NCBI RefSeq assembly: GCF_021654135.1
Contig: NZ_JAKGSD010000014.1
Location: forward strand, 2,416 to 66,415
DNA length: 64,000 bases
Source: Amycolatopsis tucumanensis
GTDB taxonomy: Bacteria; Actinomycetota; Actinomycetes; Mycobacteriales; Pseudonocardiaceae
Direction of reading: 5' to 3'
Shown here: one piece after another, positions 61,401 through 64,000 of the stretch
Layout: each line of letters begins with the position of its first letter
How positions within the stretch are numbered: the stretch's first letter is position 1
Translations under genes and position numbers: made by a program
The notes under the pieces: generated by a model
Told to the model about the DNA's origin: nothing
Database searches by the model: none
What the model saw: the letters and a program-made list of their open reading frames with translations, nothing else

Positions 61401-64000
61401 GGATTGGTGGTGATCATCGACGCGCCGATCGCGGTCAGGGCGCTCTGCGCGAAGAACATCGCGCCGGGACCGAGCTTGGCGCCGACCCGGCCCTCCTTGC
61501 GCTCGATCTTGAAGCCGATCTGGGTCAGTTTCGCGGTGGCCGCGGTGAGGCTGGTCGCGACGACGGCATTGAGCCAGTTCCCTTCCGCGATGTACTGCAC
61601 GGTGAGCGCCGCGTTGCCCAGGGTCAGCAACGGGAACGCCAACAGGTTCTGGAGCTTGCGCATGCCCGGCCGCGCCACCGGGTCGTACTGCGCCCAGATG
61701 CCGGGCACCGCGGTGATCGCGAAGAACAGCGAGGACGGCACGTAGGCCAGCGACACCCACGCGGCCAGCCCCACCGTGTGCAACCCCTGGTACAGCTGGT
61801 TCAGCCCGTTCACCAGCCACGTCAGTGCCGTGACCACGTGCGAACCGCGGCCGAAGAAGCCGGCGGTCGGGTTCATCCGGTTCATCGAGTCGGCCGTGGC
61901 GCCGATGATCCGGTTGACGTAATCCTTGAGCTGGGAGAACTTCATGTTCGCCCAGACCCGCCTGCTCTGCGCGGTCACGCCGTCCGGAAGTCTGAAGTGG
62001 ACGGTCACGATGTAGTCGATCAGCATCTGCTTGACCCGCTGCTCGAACTGCGTGACGACGCGCTCGACGATGTGCGCGAACCGCTCGCGGAGGTTCTTCC
62101 CGCCCGGCGCGATGTCGTTGACCATCAGCTGCCGGGTCATCTTCATGAGCCGGTGCACCGACTCGACGTCGACGCGCTCCCGCTCCATCATCGACTCGAC
62201 AGTGACGCGGAGGTCCTGCCCGTGCGCGACCTTCAGGTTCGACAGCAGCGACCGCGTGACGAACGCCAAACCCGCGATCGCGGTGGCCGAGCCGACGATC
62301 GCCGCGGGCACGGCACCGACCACGACGGCGGTGGCCGCGGCCGCGGTCCCTGCCGTGACGGTCGTCCAGCCGACCAGGCCGCGGTTGCGCCAGTACTTGT
62401 GCAGCTTCCGCTGCGTCTCCTCGGTCGCGAGGCGCTGCTCCTCGGTCCTGGTGACGTCGCCGAACACCTTGCCGACGAACTTCCGCCGGTCCTCCGGGCT
62501 CAGGTCTTCCGCCGCCTGCAACGCGAAGTGCGCGGCGATCAGCGCCTCCACCGGCGTCTTCGAGCCGTCCCGCTCCACGGGCTCGAGCCGGTTGCGGTTG
62601 CGCAGCTGGGCCCAGCGCTCGGCCACCGTCCGGCGGATCTGCGACCGCATGTCGCGCACGACCTGCCCGGCGGCCTCCGTACGCCGGAAGTCGCCGTAGG
62701 CGATCCGGTAGGCCTGAATCGACGACTGGATCTGCGGGTTCTCGCGCCAGATCCCATCCCGGGTGCCGGCCGGACCGGCCGCCTGGCCTTCGCGCGGGCG
62801 GAAGCCCTGGTCCCACAGCTCCTGCGCGCGGGCGTGGAAGGCCTGCCGCACCTCCTCGGGCGCGTCGGCCATGGTGTCCAACCAGGCGTCGCGGTGGTCG
62901 GAGTAGTACTCGTCGACGAACCGCTGGCTGCGGTCGTCCGGGGTTTCGGCCTGCCGCGCGTCGGACCCGTCGCCCATGCCGACACCGGGGCCGACGGCCT
63001 GGTCGGGGTGCGGCACGAACCCCTTTTCGACGAGCTCGGCAGCCTTGCGGTGGAAACCCTCCTGGACGTGCTGCGGGTAGTTCGACAGCAGCTCCACCCA
63101 GGCGTTGTGGTGCCGGGAGAAGTACTCGTCGACGAACCGCTGGCTCGCGTCCCGCTCGGCCTCGTTCATCACCCGGACGTAGTTGCCGCCGCGCATCTTC
63201 GCGACGATCGCCTCCCCGTCCGGGAAGCGCTGCATGATCGCCCGGTAGACCGGCTCCATCTCGGTGGAGTGCCGGTCCAGCTGGGTGCTGGGCATCATGC
63301 TGATGCCGTCCGACCCGAAGATCAGCCGGTCCTGGTACTTCACCGCGAACTCGATGAACCGCTCGAACACCGCGGGGTCGTCGCGCATGTACTGGCCGAG
63401 CGGCGTCCACGAGAAGTCGTAGTGCAGGCCGGGGACCAGCTGCATCATCCGGTCGAGCATGTCGATGTGCTCGGGGGTCAGGTGGGTCCAGTTCCCGACG
63501 CCGAGGTGCGCCCAGATGATCCGGTTGTCCCGGAACTCGGGGTGGTGCTTCATCAGCGCCATCATCGGGATCAGGCCGCGCTCGTCCGGCTCGCCCGCCC
63601 GGAACAGCCCGTTCAGGTCGACGGTGGCGAACCCGTTGTCCTTGTGCAGCAGGAAGGTCTGGCCCGTCATCCGGTTCCCGCGCAGCTTCGACAGCAGGTG
63701 CGGGTTGAACATTCCAGGCACCTCCGCGGGCAGGCTCGCCGCCATCTCCGGATGCCCGGCCGCGCGCAGCAGGTACCGCAGGGTGTCACCGTTGCGCACC
63801 AAGTGCTCCAGGTAGTCGGCCTGGTCCACGGGCGAGGTCACGGACTGGGAGTCGCCGACCAGCGCCCGGGCCTCCTCGGCCGCGGTGCCGGTCAGCCTGC
63901 CCTCGGCCAGGTCCTTCTTGACCTGCACGGCGGCGGCGACGGACAGCTTCAGCTGGTTGATCCACCGGGGGTTGTAGGTGGTGTTGGCTTCGTCGCCGAG
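36806..64000 (-). CDS. Giant multidomain polymorphic-toxin-like protein (at least 9,064 aa, 5' end outside)
   Basis: One uninterrupted minus-strand frame runs from the stop at 36806-36808 to the right edge, at least 9,064 codons (about 1 MDa), and is still open at 64000. Visible order from the N-terminal side: amidohydrolase-2-like domain (63.1-63.8 kb), helical and membrane segments (61.3-62.4), a PAR/THRGD-rich linker (60.85-61.05), three Rossmann-like units (55.2-60.1), a degenerate HEL-type domain (54.6-55.2), module A (48.7-53.6), kinase (47.65-48.6), HExxH domain (47.2-47.6), module B (42.4-47.1), a second HEL-type domain (41.4-42.1), two papain-like units (39.0-41.3), and a PD-(D/E)XK nuclease-like tip (36.8-37.5). 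No cysteine was found in its translation. The modular build with a C-terminal nuclease fits a secreted polymorphic toxin; the N-terminal export domain lies outside. The SseB gene downstream is probably in the same operon. Confidence 0.9.
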   Translation of the reverse strand, partial: LGDEANTTYNPRWINQLKLSVAAAVQVKKDLAEGRLTGTAAEEARALVGDSQSVTSPVDQADYLEHLVRNGDTLRYLLRAAGHPEMAASLPAEVPGMFNPHLLSKLRGNRMTGQTFLLHKDNGFATVDLNGLFRAGEPDERGLIPMMALMKHHPEFRDNRIIWAHLGVGNWTHLTPEHIDMLDRMMQLVPGLHYDFSWTPLGQYMRDDPAVFERFIEFAVKYQDRLIFGSDGISMMPSTQLDRHSTEMEPVYRAIMQRFPDGEAIVAKMRGGNYVRVMNEAERDASQRFVDEYFSRHHNAWVELLSNYPQHVQEGFHRKAAELVEKGFVPHPDQAVGPGVGMGDGSDARQAETPDDRSQRFVDEYYSDHRDAWLDTMADAPEEVRQAFHARAQELWDQGFRPREGQAAGPAGTRDGIWRENPQIQSSIQAYRIAYGDFRRTEAAGQVVRDMRSQIRRTVAERWAQLRNRNRLEPVERDGSKTPVEALIAAHFALQAAEDLSPEDRRKFVGKVFGDVTRTEEQRLATEETQRKLHKYWRNRGLVGWTTVTAGTAAAATAVVVGAVPAAIVGSATAIAGLAFVTRSLLSNLKVAHGQDLRVTVESMMERERVDVESVHRLMKMTRQLMVNDIAPGGKNLRERFAHIVERVVTQFEQRVKQMLIDYIVTVHFRLPDGVTAQSRRVWANMKFSQLKDYVNRIIGATADSMNRMNPTAGFFGRGSHVVTALTWLVNGLNQLYQGLHTVGLAAWVSLAYVPSSLFFAITAVPGIWAQYDPVARPGMRKLQNLLAFPLLTLGNAALTVQYIAEGNWLNAVVATSLTAATAKLTQIGFKIERKEGRVGAKLGPGAMFFAQSALTAIGASMITTNPVVLAATGAFALAGPAIYLARGAWARFRAIERFKPAVHTRYEGDSPERAERPEIAATALGDGTQLSWGRVRRGLDAVSRLSHQPEPATPAERSTLAAKVAENLREGDAEKLAEHARRASRGPATGPGTRRDPAQGPARPARTVHRGDSPAEAGGPARTADRGDGPAQGPARPARTVHRGDDPFGTGRVDTDTAPVPAPRTGRDPGGLAGGAFAYHSAPGETPGEGNVFGEPEVVPFRERPHHVLGRPWNVDQAADPEDGFAEALGAWMRNRHGEQDEQGVWQFTDPQGNTFRARVTVDPDAPRPRLYPPGDDGLAEVKLPWMPADAAHRTVLLGKTMTHALRLLPNLVQPVVPAPVGIGDFVPRPGTPLSSADAGRGFARLVRETTFAGAEVHLADARTDENSVHLRFASADEEFVALRTFFWDGDTLRARHDHLADSPAATALDEFLRERYREWGVSSVDEFAAGETAVARALAGQDWAPGASGRNAAGEVIGALSEKLGTLRDSAARLDRQLALGARAGVEQTLRRHGVPDAGALQSQIAAVEDVLRRADANEYATAGYPTPREIAELGAPGRAALTEPASLRFREDLTAPAREPSWRPGPVAVLELATGADLVLQRRDVVHDEIVLGELPRHERTGGFGRTAGEAWHLLSAEGRLVVRIPDTAAPEYVSELRDSLGKWFARTREERASDGARQIVAWVPRGRPVLTAPGPGPVFTAGADIARTVPDGEFAQVLLEDLPPAVFTGPAIAAVANGMSAVRTDGTLTITGGVRVAPHLPDLMRALIASGAVSITATGDVGVAITARKGGPAIEQLDGRPSRFAEGQDPDYARVYTEAVRRLEAAGAANVDAPAELRDALAHARERLAAHTATGRRPGPIELRLDHWNHRDLTSETLAQLAEALPAGSTVHISTSAAAPVAVIRTILDTAGVQVTLETSTDKAVLRGYARSPMDVPLQGAPAPEPGERPDGIAGFFPHRGQWAPDIEQTVRGWFPYIDLTSREVRLADLATVSAAGRDTVTLTFAIGRGNADDATLQVRLHREPDGRMWAEHRNPDSPDARRYSERTSQVNQILVANYREAGLTHLLHEVSGHRGVDLAKAGYGWHPGKRGRQDAARALAHLREQRDAMARALGQGSPFQTEHGPLHADRLRLAVRDADTVLLRAAEHEFGTTGFPSPNDVVEVGAPVLLHGYTDPWPGEDVLRAAGTWAAFQDLSRDDGGDDPGTAPGPRPAPSGQLVVDDATADAVRSTRGEPAPEIVLRGVRPEPATGGVAEVVGAAWRSLRHDGRLVVEVERGAPVAEIRAALEWYFGEIGAEIDDWGDGRLVGWAKRARPVDPDIPAGNRLVIGGDRAPGTPPPGPGDLAVNTDAVTQPDAAANPLPVGEFDAVHFEGVQIDAFTGPAIGALPNAFEAVPEGGRVSMVTSADLAPHAGDLVAAAVSLGATDLTFTGLWTDTVAVHMVKGPSDASGYAQVYATAIDRIEAELSRSDDARLRAMLEHAHAEHARHQAAAAAQTVEPRPPVRLRIERWDHADLTGEVLRAAGAALPVGSTVSITTGRNADRAVIENALRGAGFDLDHLPSRAITGVKRFEPGAHGWAADDQGRRDAAEVVELLRERRAVVTDLLARVEGAKRWDTETVKDVERRVRGHRLTPSELRGDQDAVRAHLAEVLRGEVARADEVLRRAAEHPFGTERFPSPADIAAVGATGLLALEFAADGRYEQPRAQMDEPGLPWHAETPWTGTLDARRLDEVADSAQYDEIVLDRLARDPVTGGMGAAAARVARLLYSDGRVVVAFGPDTDADLIAEARAAFGEWFLRVHAETSDSGDRRLVAALPREFPAVPRAEGPRLLVGEASALPAPGPADVVLSARHLTWPESRRDIAPAAPARGSFAEVTIDGLQAVSHPPSTGEIVAAFEALRDGGLFRARAAEQSAVTFPASKVRNEAGDLVDLLVTLGATEIVLTGEPGVTVTARKGATDAAAYVAAYTEAVKRLSARPNDHTYELQHAQERLAVHRAEAAGAPAATRDPVTVHMEHWPTRQLSWYQLEKLGATLPPGSEVRITTGTRDLDPAPPARRGRLEITTSREDGRVVISARVVDTSAGEVLAPAMQSVRAGLPRVRIDEEGSGRVRFHVGSVPAEVVIGDDGELGGARSASRLEPGGRGGPAIRIAVAAGLTPEVTAREIAFQIGKSRHELEELPAERLFRGLRRRKLPVPSAEVVGRLAVLEVMAQQRAGRQLTTLADMLALEDEIRRALPAGLDFEQVKLERLSTRTREMLAERPVPRPPAPTEVAPWNVRRVERGFTFNRFDPAWQGAEIPAVPARPTPSVPFDVLRETVEHADNAYALLGRDLDLPALHRTFGDLLPQAVRAAHIHGAEYLTQLAQRWPDDLGTGLTAALNATPPQVVARSIADAAPWFGFRADDTAAFTEWLERAGIPADLTQADLLRLREVAALMVLGDHFVTAAQRRQFAEADPTAIGDAFHSLPDGLTAHALLPGSDADFVPAALAEIERLPRARQAELSRDADAMLHRFFSGGSGGAEVSPAVRDRIRAALHAHGATFAAWLTGQIPGAAVTHGYAQMDVAAELTALVPATPAAPVTEPDFRDDRQVRARLQDLLTLVDAHQRGSGGLVQAEQRLREAAEEGPAAAIALADELAEPMTKLLEAIGERVNELRGQVAELARRHEPGESRAEVALTRRYQRLTGALDLVRTRWEDQQEQLTFAHTALDGLTAWTELAEEARAAEAANGPLPVLGGETVTPALADLYAREAARELETELRRVDELRRPFEVALGELVRETESLEQIHEEHPRLAAHGEDIDPAEDRSRVFRADVEGLGRQTASTVAERDLAAIEHLVELLGQHDAIVRALREQGHEGRRAADFAALAQHADPALRQLGAELAAVEEELRRLVSGDAAATDHGLGLSVALARSDHRFKLIEEVMISHRRFRGRVRPAGVRLLAQLAQADEHPAGAWAAVMKEVLQGTFGNSEVKGVFGDRLYNIKLTQVNEFPIKGLYVPVEEQAPPDMVAVGEPSFHNIVKVVWYSGTDKTRGGRVFRSGFTMQINVGPTAEQIRAGDHPLAEQFRFHGKAAWIEQNHPGERIESEADLAKFISRLGHDPTAGLDLPLPALIPVYWVEGGQLVVAVRPDADPEAAKEALHRLVLREVAAFRSQNPSAGIEARTTMLAQGGNLIGIVVGTAAGLLSGLGVSALYLLGRLFYFAWAGLFAPWSYVTATGKQTEAANEMRRQRAFMMRGGIGPTADSLEEGKHEAAEELRPMADLAAVRSVPETAPPSKPEPLTGNEAADFQNKLSTVGGEIAQQLVDNDFPRTHLRGREDLIETFAKLTDVRWSDERIAHRDAGTVAVQDAGTLMFTMPTGEHVKVSLEVGRFDRSYQLLKGGDVPSTELRYWIGISPDVYRAGDAAIRAAVSEQLVDVVIKAGQLWLQPPLRSLITELYGTYPLEVLITAGFAAATGGWNMLGSSIGSSAGGRGGMVSSRYLNFKYLALARKLWEDAVRERQGFKALVGTGARTAMAEDSLRLMGSAAELNRKLGAEIRRFLPASQADPEYVPDDPGRMLHEGAIQMRDRIRTRPGIEDARLLTADEVRAEQAVAAHKSAVEAAAKAKAAAEKAAKAVKEAAADEVAEKTAAAERARAAQRDAEEAVKTTKAASEEAARVAEEARRVSVERERRLIELAETIAAGRGTPEDERAAAELAGEIRFEQAEALEAGGGSFTLVALAKGRMRTPKIPAEIRLRIGVSAELPVPTMPAVTRAGVYKRERTDVREFNVLLPAQWTTGDTRLPAAELTEWMHREADDLVERERFLHPRSMGQLGSAAGGKAAGSGGMSVALSLQQDNIPAAGQTVTDVIQKTLDGIMRMVTGRSGFERLSIRMQKEVSPLIATPRAMDDLAWMTAREIRREEENLREVLASYADHPEFGAKAREILARRDAEFAEPESLISKLDEMIESGELTRRIEHLAMARRMGRGELVLYIDKVRHPGPWELGAKAQGAHRQQLIFRFQAGVPGAPTHLVVNSYDSAYLIKGEDPETAVQLMALLVKAAHLGYTGVPGMLDLMYGDLATGNVPNLLARLLTAWIGPATNLFHAAMQVLTAKVSVLFNVLSAGWNRRGEFLTLEQNRLRYGYDGAVMGEDRNQLAHYATRQITDHLRRRQLDFLEFAEVAGFYSPKTIEIMRDVFAEGARPLAEVFVHHGVRADQLPDGWTWADLDQHVRDNQPPALAEREAAELLALIEDEMREQGVHPADRDRAHQELREKWGETVIALAMAKAQDGAGLAGNYNTNVMVRTGFGKVIVRVPAADATYMDLRIWHEADLYQAMAPAARNAFVSNAARMWQSLGGSQVHAFEDGRLLATDEAAPDHLLDGIAALLAEASHAVAAELPMLPAGWPASGDTAGFARRLSDMTETVHDQVADEHGALLDAFGVPDDPLAVVRDSWQELTRRRFGLVHMDLHRGNILVRENDIAVLDWELALYGDPVADLANHLYYMGYSDAEHAKLMERWTRLMPAEAIAGWEEDLPRYQNHAWIKSALVDTARVAEAFADTATTDARKDVLVADLTAKLNKAHELWGTGRRFSEPAVRALIEEHTGGTTAVTELPELPSGPLEVSPETVRWVAARAGLDATGVEIGMVQDAELARTMREEGQKGVTPTHLNGRAIWLMPEAFESVETLVRVLAHELAHAAQLRAGVVPTKPLVDALERNAEAHADAAVDRLHGRPSRPPVAEPDQLPDPGDGEPVKYLFHGGRPAPSEDFAADRSVRAQLDEMITLAEAHQRGWAALAAVPARADDPIAAMQRAEELAAPMIGLLDSIGARAERLSREVAELVARRETGASEADLALTERYRRLAGLLEQIRTARDDHQAQLERAAVALAQHTLWGQVVEQERASGRPQPDGASATIAEQRAEAARSRLERELQRAEELHVPFAAALSELAGENQALDRVYAEHPRLVAHGEDIDPDQDAPRALRPDPVGTSGKLTVAGLSERDLAAVQRLFDLAEHHQRIVRSLTAQDLSGARARDFADNSDPAVRQAAAELRTLEDELKRLVSGDAAGQDHGLGLNKAISRSDARFNLLEDVLLTHPRFRGRSTDAFAMLKLLAQLRTAEEHPAPGFAHWLSSLREKGLGFPGAKGVLDDRIYHVSVTQTDQFPVASLYTPVHEQEPPDRLAAVERSYHNVDKVDWWSGTEDSRGGRLPRAGFTLQSIVGPSLAEIEAGTHPLAAEFRLRRKADWIEDRFGVTISTAEDLEEFVREHGTDPTDGVNLPMPAAVPVRWVHAAQSVVAVRPDATRAEADDARDRILEAQVSAYRSELPDAAVQIRAALMAQLGGGAGVAAGTLASLLAGQGLSTVFLVGRGVYLGWSVVLGPVADYIAYANLINALMDFALQDAALMRGGIGPTATSIAEGAREAATALQPLAELTGNRMPDVPPAELPARLTTAELAEFQELVGQAGAEIAAQLAAGEFPETYLYSTDLQRTFERMRSARWEDERIAARDAGKQSVRDAGTLVLELPSGETLKVSLVVGGLERSYQILKGGHVPTLEQRYWIGVSPNTYSAGPDAIRAAVSEQLVDVVVKGEQMWIQPSLATLAKEHFATLPMEAAITTAFNLAAGSPELIAPLVAGSGGARGGVVKARHRNWLDLMLAYKLWEDGVRAQQGFQEIIGVGAKIQAADTALRLMDAAHGIVRGVRAEIDAHLPAEAARPLAPAEPAALIAQAAGEMVLRAASHPGVKAVRFLTAEEIAAEKAAAAHEAAKNAVAAAEEAGEAELAAARAEAAAAERVARETAVAAAEQAKRKAAGEAFTEEEIAAAIREGDGLTVIITAKPRPHTPKLPGELRITIGVSDELPTTAAPMTSHTGIYKRGATDVREFLTYLPAQWAGTLPADDLARLVHRQIDDLLMRERYLHRRSSRQLAAAAFGQAAGSGAVNAAVSLEQGNTAAAGQSAAEAAQRTADGAMRFVTTRATVERFAVKVRKEMPGAGATPRAMDDVAWATATEAQAAETRLRALLTAHLDDAVLGAKAREILDRRGPEPVPPGTLLEEIRRMRETGELTRRVRHLADAEDRGDNQLLLKVDRLSRPGPKELFAKLRGAHRQHLLFQFVPGEPGGATRVIRNSVDSSFVVIGEDVDAALDLISRITEVFHRGAFGMPSGRALLVNELGPGNLGSAISRGTTEGMRPDPRPRNFALHVLAGGLSSWANQLVNKWFGRGDFIALDLFRRGYAYDGVVMSADRDQLAHYLAQRMAEYSRRQVIDLLEFAEEAGWHEPQTVAQLREVLEDGTPAAEVFARHGVSAEQLEEGWRWSDLDRHVRGAGAPAAEGHQNGEGDGDDDAAGDQGGRSGGVPGDSATGAGGRGADRTGADADRLGDWSRLDGPVRGVPDTAGAPQRVDDGAAATDGGTGAGRGDDVEQRVRHDREQLHLALTALARLLPELHLSRTDGELQAHLSGVPIVVDYSDARTRRGPRLMPAFAGSPAGPSATIRLELDPGTRRDQAMLELAGPLGEARHELRHETRLERLRRGRLRGPDEATAVDAPLAGRLLTLDVLALQQAEAVAEHGDAAVRGDLAEQAGDVVIALPEGRDFDAIAQAHLQPLTRALLSEQEDLLDLATREELRRLTTEEQRSLPEPEWAAHNVVRGEVRAITRESPFPPARASRVLGERGGLVPSPGSRLAMAQAVLSEDGERTADDLARAVRLLAPWPADPAGPLAHADAAMVLHDYWIGLDIDVAARRTFDGFADGDPGKPLGSEPVGRIEDRGGRFQRLVDVRRLDPAQRAEAIDAAYQTVVNALARTSGNAFAYVVVHRAGAEPHVTAIAARDGQSPVFLDPAHARSASEPLYRHEDGVYALDVIVHGGPSRSAAVAAAVPINGLELSELSSRPPTRSYLEAIPQADRGAWKSLAEQIHVLEMINDDVAAHPTSFPPEVAALYNSLVDDRPARLQLRALAHTTGDPAAFAMAVRSLQSTARSQGIPVAELLTTMWERELGVLPTDVATATPLRYPASKMSDEEWIYHVLKLIDAEKLTPAQLLRLGEVRPDLLALLNSTHGAADTSAEVDAPYDEPGGLRPVIARALEKVAETISDATGAFLKKVHPKKWAHLLWRPGISAFETFLAARSIYHLGSPKLPAMAAFQGIRDGEPFGSELGAAGRVEQVTGARFRTYPGQDPGVDAPSAIEFALRDKPGAIAVMLHRLTEDPHGPHAGVVVINHEGTLYWLTDEVISGKRVSLRPPTIREVADRTRERATRIANAAQSAVATVEIYAKYGIGPRIRPRQLLPQERMTRRPDYPTQYGTDVLVIDGDGKPVPLRGTTRSPISQLPPTAEYVRAAQDHELAEWVTRAVGLATSEVQPEQLGELGEVHRTLTDPRARRQLVAWFHAVSGDQALLRRGLETFRARAVDANPDVPAEQAVEEALAAEWERGLGALLPDELSPGAVRYAAPRDLSAGAEGTPLELPDDAVRAFAKQTPVLAELVRKHHLRRPVGQAVDLRRYQPAARGRIPSAERSSVADPAVRLAQDQAAARAGYTAANQDNGEALALLADHEFYYTPDKSGMVLVHRAFGELLDSVLSRQDPRHPANPYPLVYRPMIRSAEQPHWPWRRDERPFMETLDPRRLEAEGSRTGVAYQVLRALAGARPEIIRQRLVTEMPSTGDHLVRLHLPDGVRELAVPNEFQIPPSPSAPRWMLAVENALIHQGLMAAPRFGNADHVQRVLGAVSGLEVTQSHLPALRATVAALENLLPALADARMPLMATMPQVKHGVYVAATPVWEDGEIRLDIPDLTVRPTIGVFARMLELGAPLVHGVPPLPGEAPPPVPGEAQSVPPVPANADPGINPVAPRTRRRGEDWAVWNRFDENLRGADSAGVPAPGKAQVHQEILSIVNGTDRDKAAEFLRTYWRQMGADGVFPRLSTSVKYRGVEVPVLRRLADGRFVVHDTEAPPVKSETIEGSRKVGRRDTLPPARRADADLLAAGRPGLQEYLAEANDAIKGTHRPDSRFTTPLDKFDQAGFNDLSSNHWNNKLGDIAAEHAVRDLRKEYRESGRGDLRPVKVPDRGANHFDSVYRDGNGDYVIVEAKGPSAGLNVNGGYEQGHPQYVRNILDAMEKRGGYEGRVAREMRAQLDSGRLRYFRVNAEVAKADLSEYTEDELRAMPAADRPVDIYAGYVRKEFDLSITTTKPAVT
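39000..41340 (-). repeat. Two cysteine-less papain-like units plus helical followers
   Basis: Unit P1 (~40.30-41.34 kb) has GSEPVGRIEDRGGRFQRL, FAYVVVHRAGAEPHVTAIA and SPVFLDPAH; unit P2 (~39.00-40.06 kb) has GSELGAAGRVEQVTGARFRTY, GAIAVMLHRL and GPHAGVVVINHEGTLYWLTDE. The GPHA..VN..G pattern resembles the toxin glutamine-deamidase/papain-like fold, including its His, but no nucleophilic Cys exists. Each is followed by a helical piece ending WERELGVLPTDV or WERGLGALLPDE and RYPA or RYAA. Confidence 0.6.
42405..47090 (-). repeat. Module B (~1,560 aa), duplicate of module A
   Basis: Module B begins FAADRSVRAQLDEMITLAEAHQRG and ends EGWRWSDLDRHVRGAG, with the same succession as module A: HPRLVAHGEDIDPDQD, LVSGDAAGQDHGLGL, DDRIYHVSVTQTDQFPVASLYTPV, a hydrophobic segment (45.23-45.37 kb), RGGIGPTATSIAEGAREA, an alanine-rich coiled coil (43.94-44.13 kb) and GAHRQHLLFQFVPGEPGGATRV. 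The two copies are strongly diverged, so the duplication is old. Confidence 0.85.
47160..47570 (-). other. HExxH metallopeptidase-like domain inside the giant protein
   Basis: VRVLAHELAHAAQLRAG carries the zinc motif HELAH (47297-47311), followed about 20 residues later by RNAEAHADAAVDRL, where Glu or Asp could be the third zinc ligand. It directly follows the kinase domain and precedes module B. It could be a processing protease of the toxin or an effector activity. Confidence 0.7.
47650..48610 (-). other. Choline-kinase/APH-like kinase domain inside the giant protein
   Basis: The N-lobe reads NYNTNVMVRTGFGKVIVRVPA with IWHEADLY supplying the usual Glu; the catalytic loop is HMDLHRGN (47972-47995), and the metal loop is LDWELALYGDPVADLANHLYYM (around 47890-47945). 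These are the signatures of the aminoglycoside phosphotransferase/choline kinase superfamily, with Asp and Asn of the catalytic loop and DxE of the metal site all present, so it may be active. The substrate is unknown. Confidence 0.85.
48690..53600 (-). repeat. Module A (~1,635 aa), duplicated as module B
   Basis: Module A starts FRDDRQVRARLQDLLTLVDAHQRG and ends DGWTWADLDQHVRDNQ. It is collinear with module B: a helical stalk (HPRLAAHGEDIDPAED, LVSGDAAATDHGLGL), a beta-rich part (GDRLYNIKLTQVNEFPIKGLYVPV), a hydrophobic segment (51.70-51.83 kb), RGGIGPTADSLEEGKHEA, an alanine-rich coiled coil (50.32-50.58 kb), and GAHRQQLIFRFQAGVPGAPTHLV. No known family is recognised. Confidence 0.85.
54560..55190 (-). 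other. Degenerate HEL-type domain, copy 1
   Basis: The stretch IRIAVAAGLTPEVTAREIAFQIGKSRHELEEL and its following helices match the region at 41.4-42.1 kb of the same protein (SATIRLELDPGTRRDQAMLELAGPLGEARHELRHETRLE). Both end in PWNVRRVERGF or AAHNVVRGEVRAI. RHEL recalls a metallopeptidase helix lacking the second histidine. Function unknown. Confidence 0.6.
55190..60090 (-). repeat. Three tandem ~510-residue Rossmann/methyltransferase-like units
   Basis: Unit 1 (~58.55-60.09 kb), unit 2 (~56.64-58.19) and unit 3 (~55.19-56.69) share an order: a helical lead ending YATAGYPTPREI, FGTTGFPSPNDV or FGTERFPSPADI; a first Rossmann-like domain (DEIVLGELPRHERTGG with LLSAEGRLVVRI; EIVLRGVRPEPATGG with LRHDGRLVVEV; DEIVLDRLARDPVTGG with LYSDGRVVVAF); a second similar domain (FAQVLLEDL, FDAVHFEGV, FAEVTIDGL); and a helix plus strand ending LPAGSTVHIST, LPVGSTVSITT or LPPGSEVRITT. 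The SAM-binding GxGxG loop is not evident, so they may be structural. Confidence 0.75.
60860..61012 (-). repeat. Short direct repeats in the linker of the giant gene
   Basis: A block of ~43 bases beginning CCGCGGTGCACGGTCCGCGC occurs at 60867 and again at 60966, a 99-base offset, with a shorter relative between. It encodes the linker words GPARPARTVHRGD, where the domain architecture changes from membrane region to Rossmann units. Repeats of this kind may aid recombination between paralogous genes. Confidence 0.65.
61340..62400 (-). other. Hydrophobic, membrane-spanning region of the giant protein
   Basis: Hydrophobic segments lie at about 62240-62380 (VTAGTAAAATAVVVGAVPAA), 61700-61800 (VGLAAWVSLAYVPSSLFFAI), 61590-61650 (LLAFPLLTLGNAALTVQYI) and 61340-61460 (two segments ending ALAGPAIYLARG). 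Between them are charged helices. This could insert in, or form a passage through, a membrane; shorter hydrophobic segments recur in modules A and B. Confidence 0.65.
63150..63830 (-). other. Amidohydrolase-2-like domain of the giant protein
   Basis: The translation shows the C-terminal half of a metal-dependent TIM-barrel hydrolase: IIWAHLGVGNW (63486-63515), GLHYDFSWTPLGQY, and RLIFGSDG (63304-63325), whose Asp is the usual metal ligand of the amidohydrolase-2 family. The N-terminal HxH metal site should lie beyond the window or is absent. Enzymatic activity is uncertain. Confidence 0.65.

Noticed and set aside
34137..64000. A complete type VII secretion locus
   Set aside because: Only an EccA/CbbX-type ATPase and, further left, EspG and a PPE-like gene are seen; EccB, EccC, EccD, EccE, mycosin and small WXG100 genes are absent from the window.
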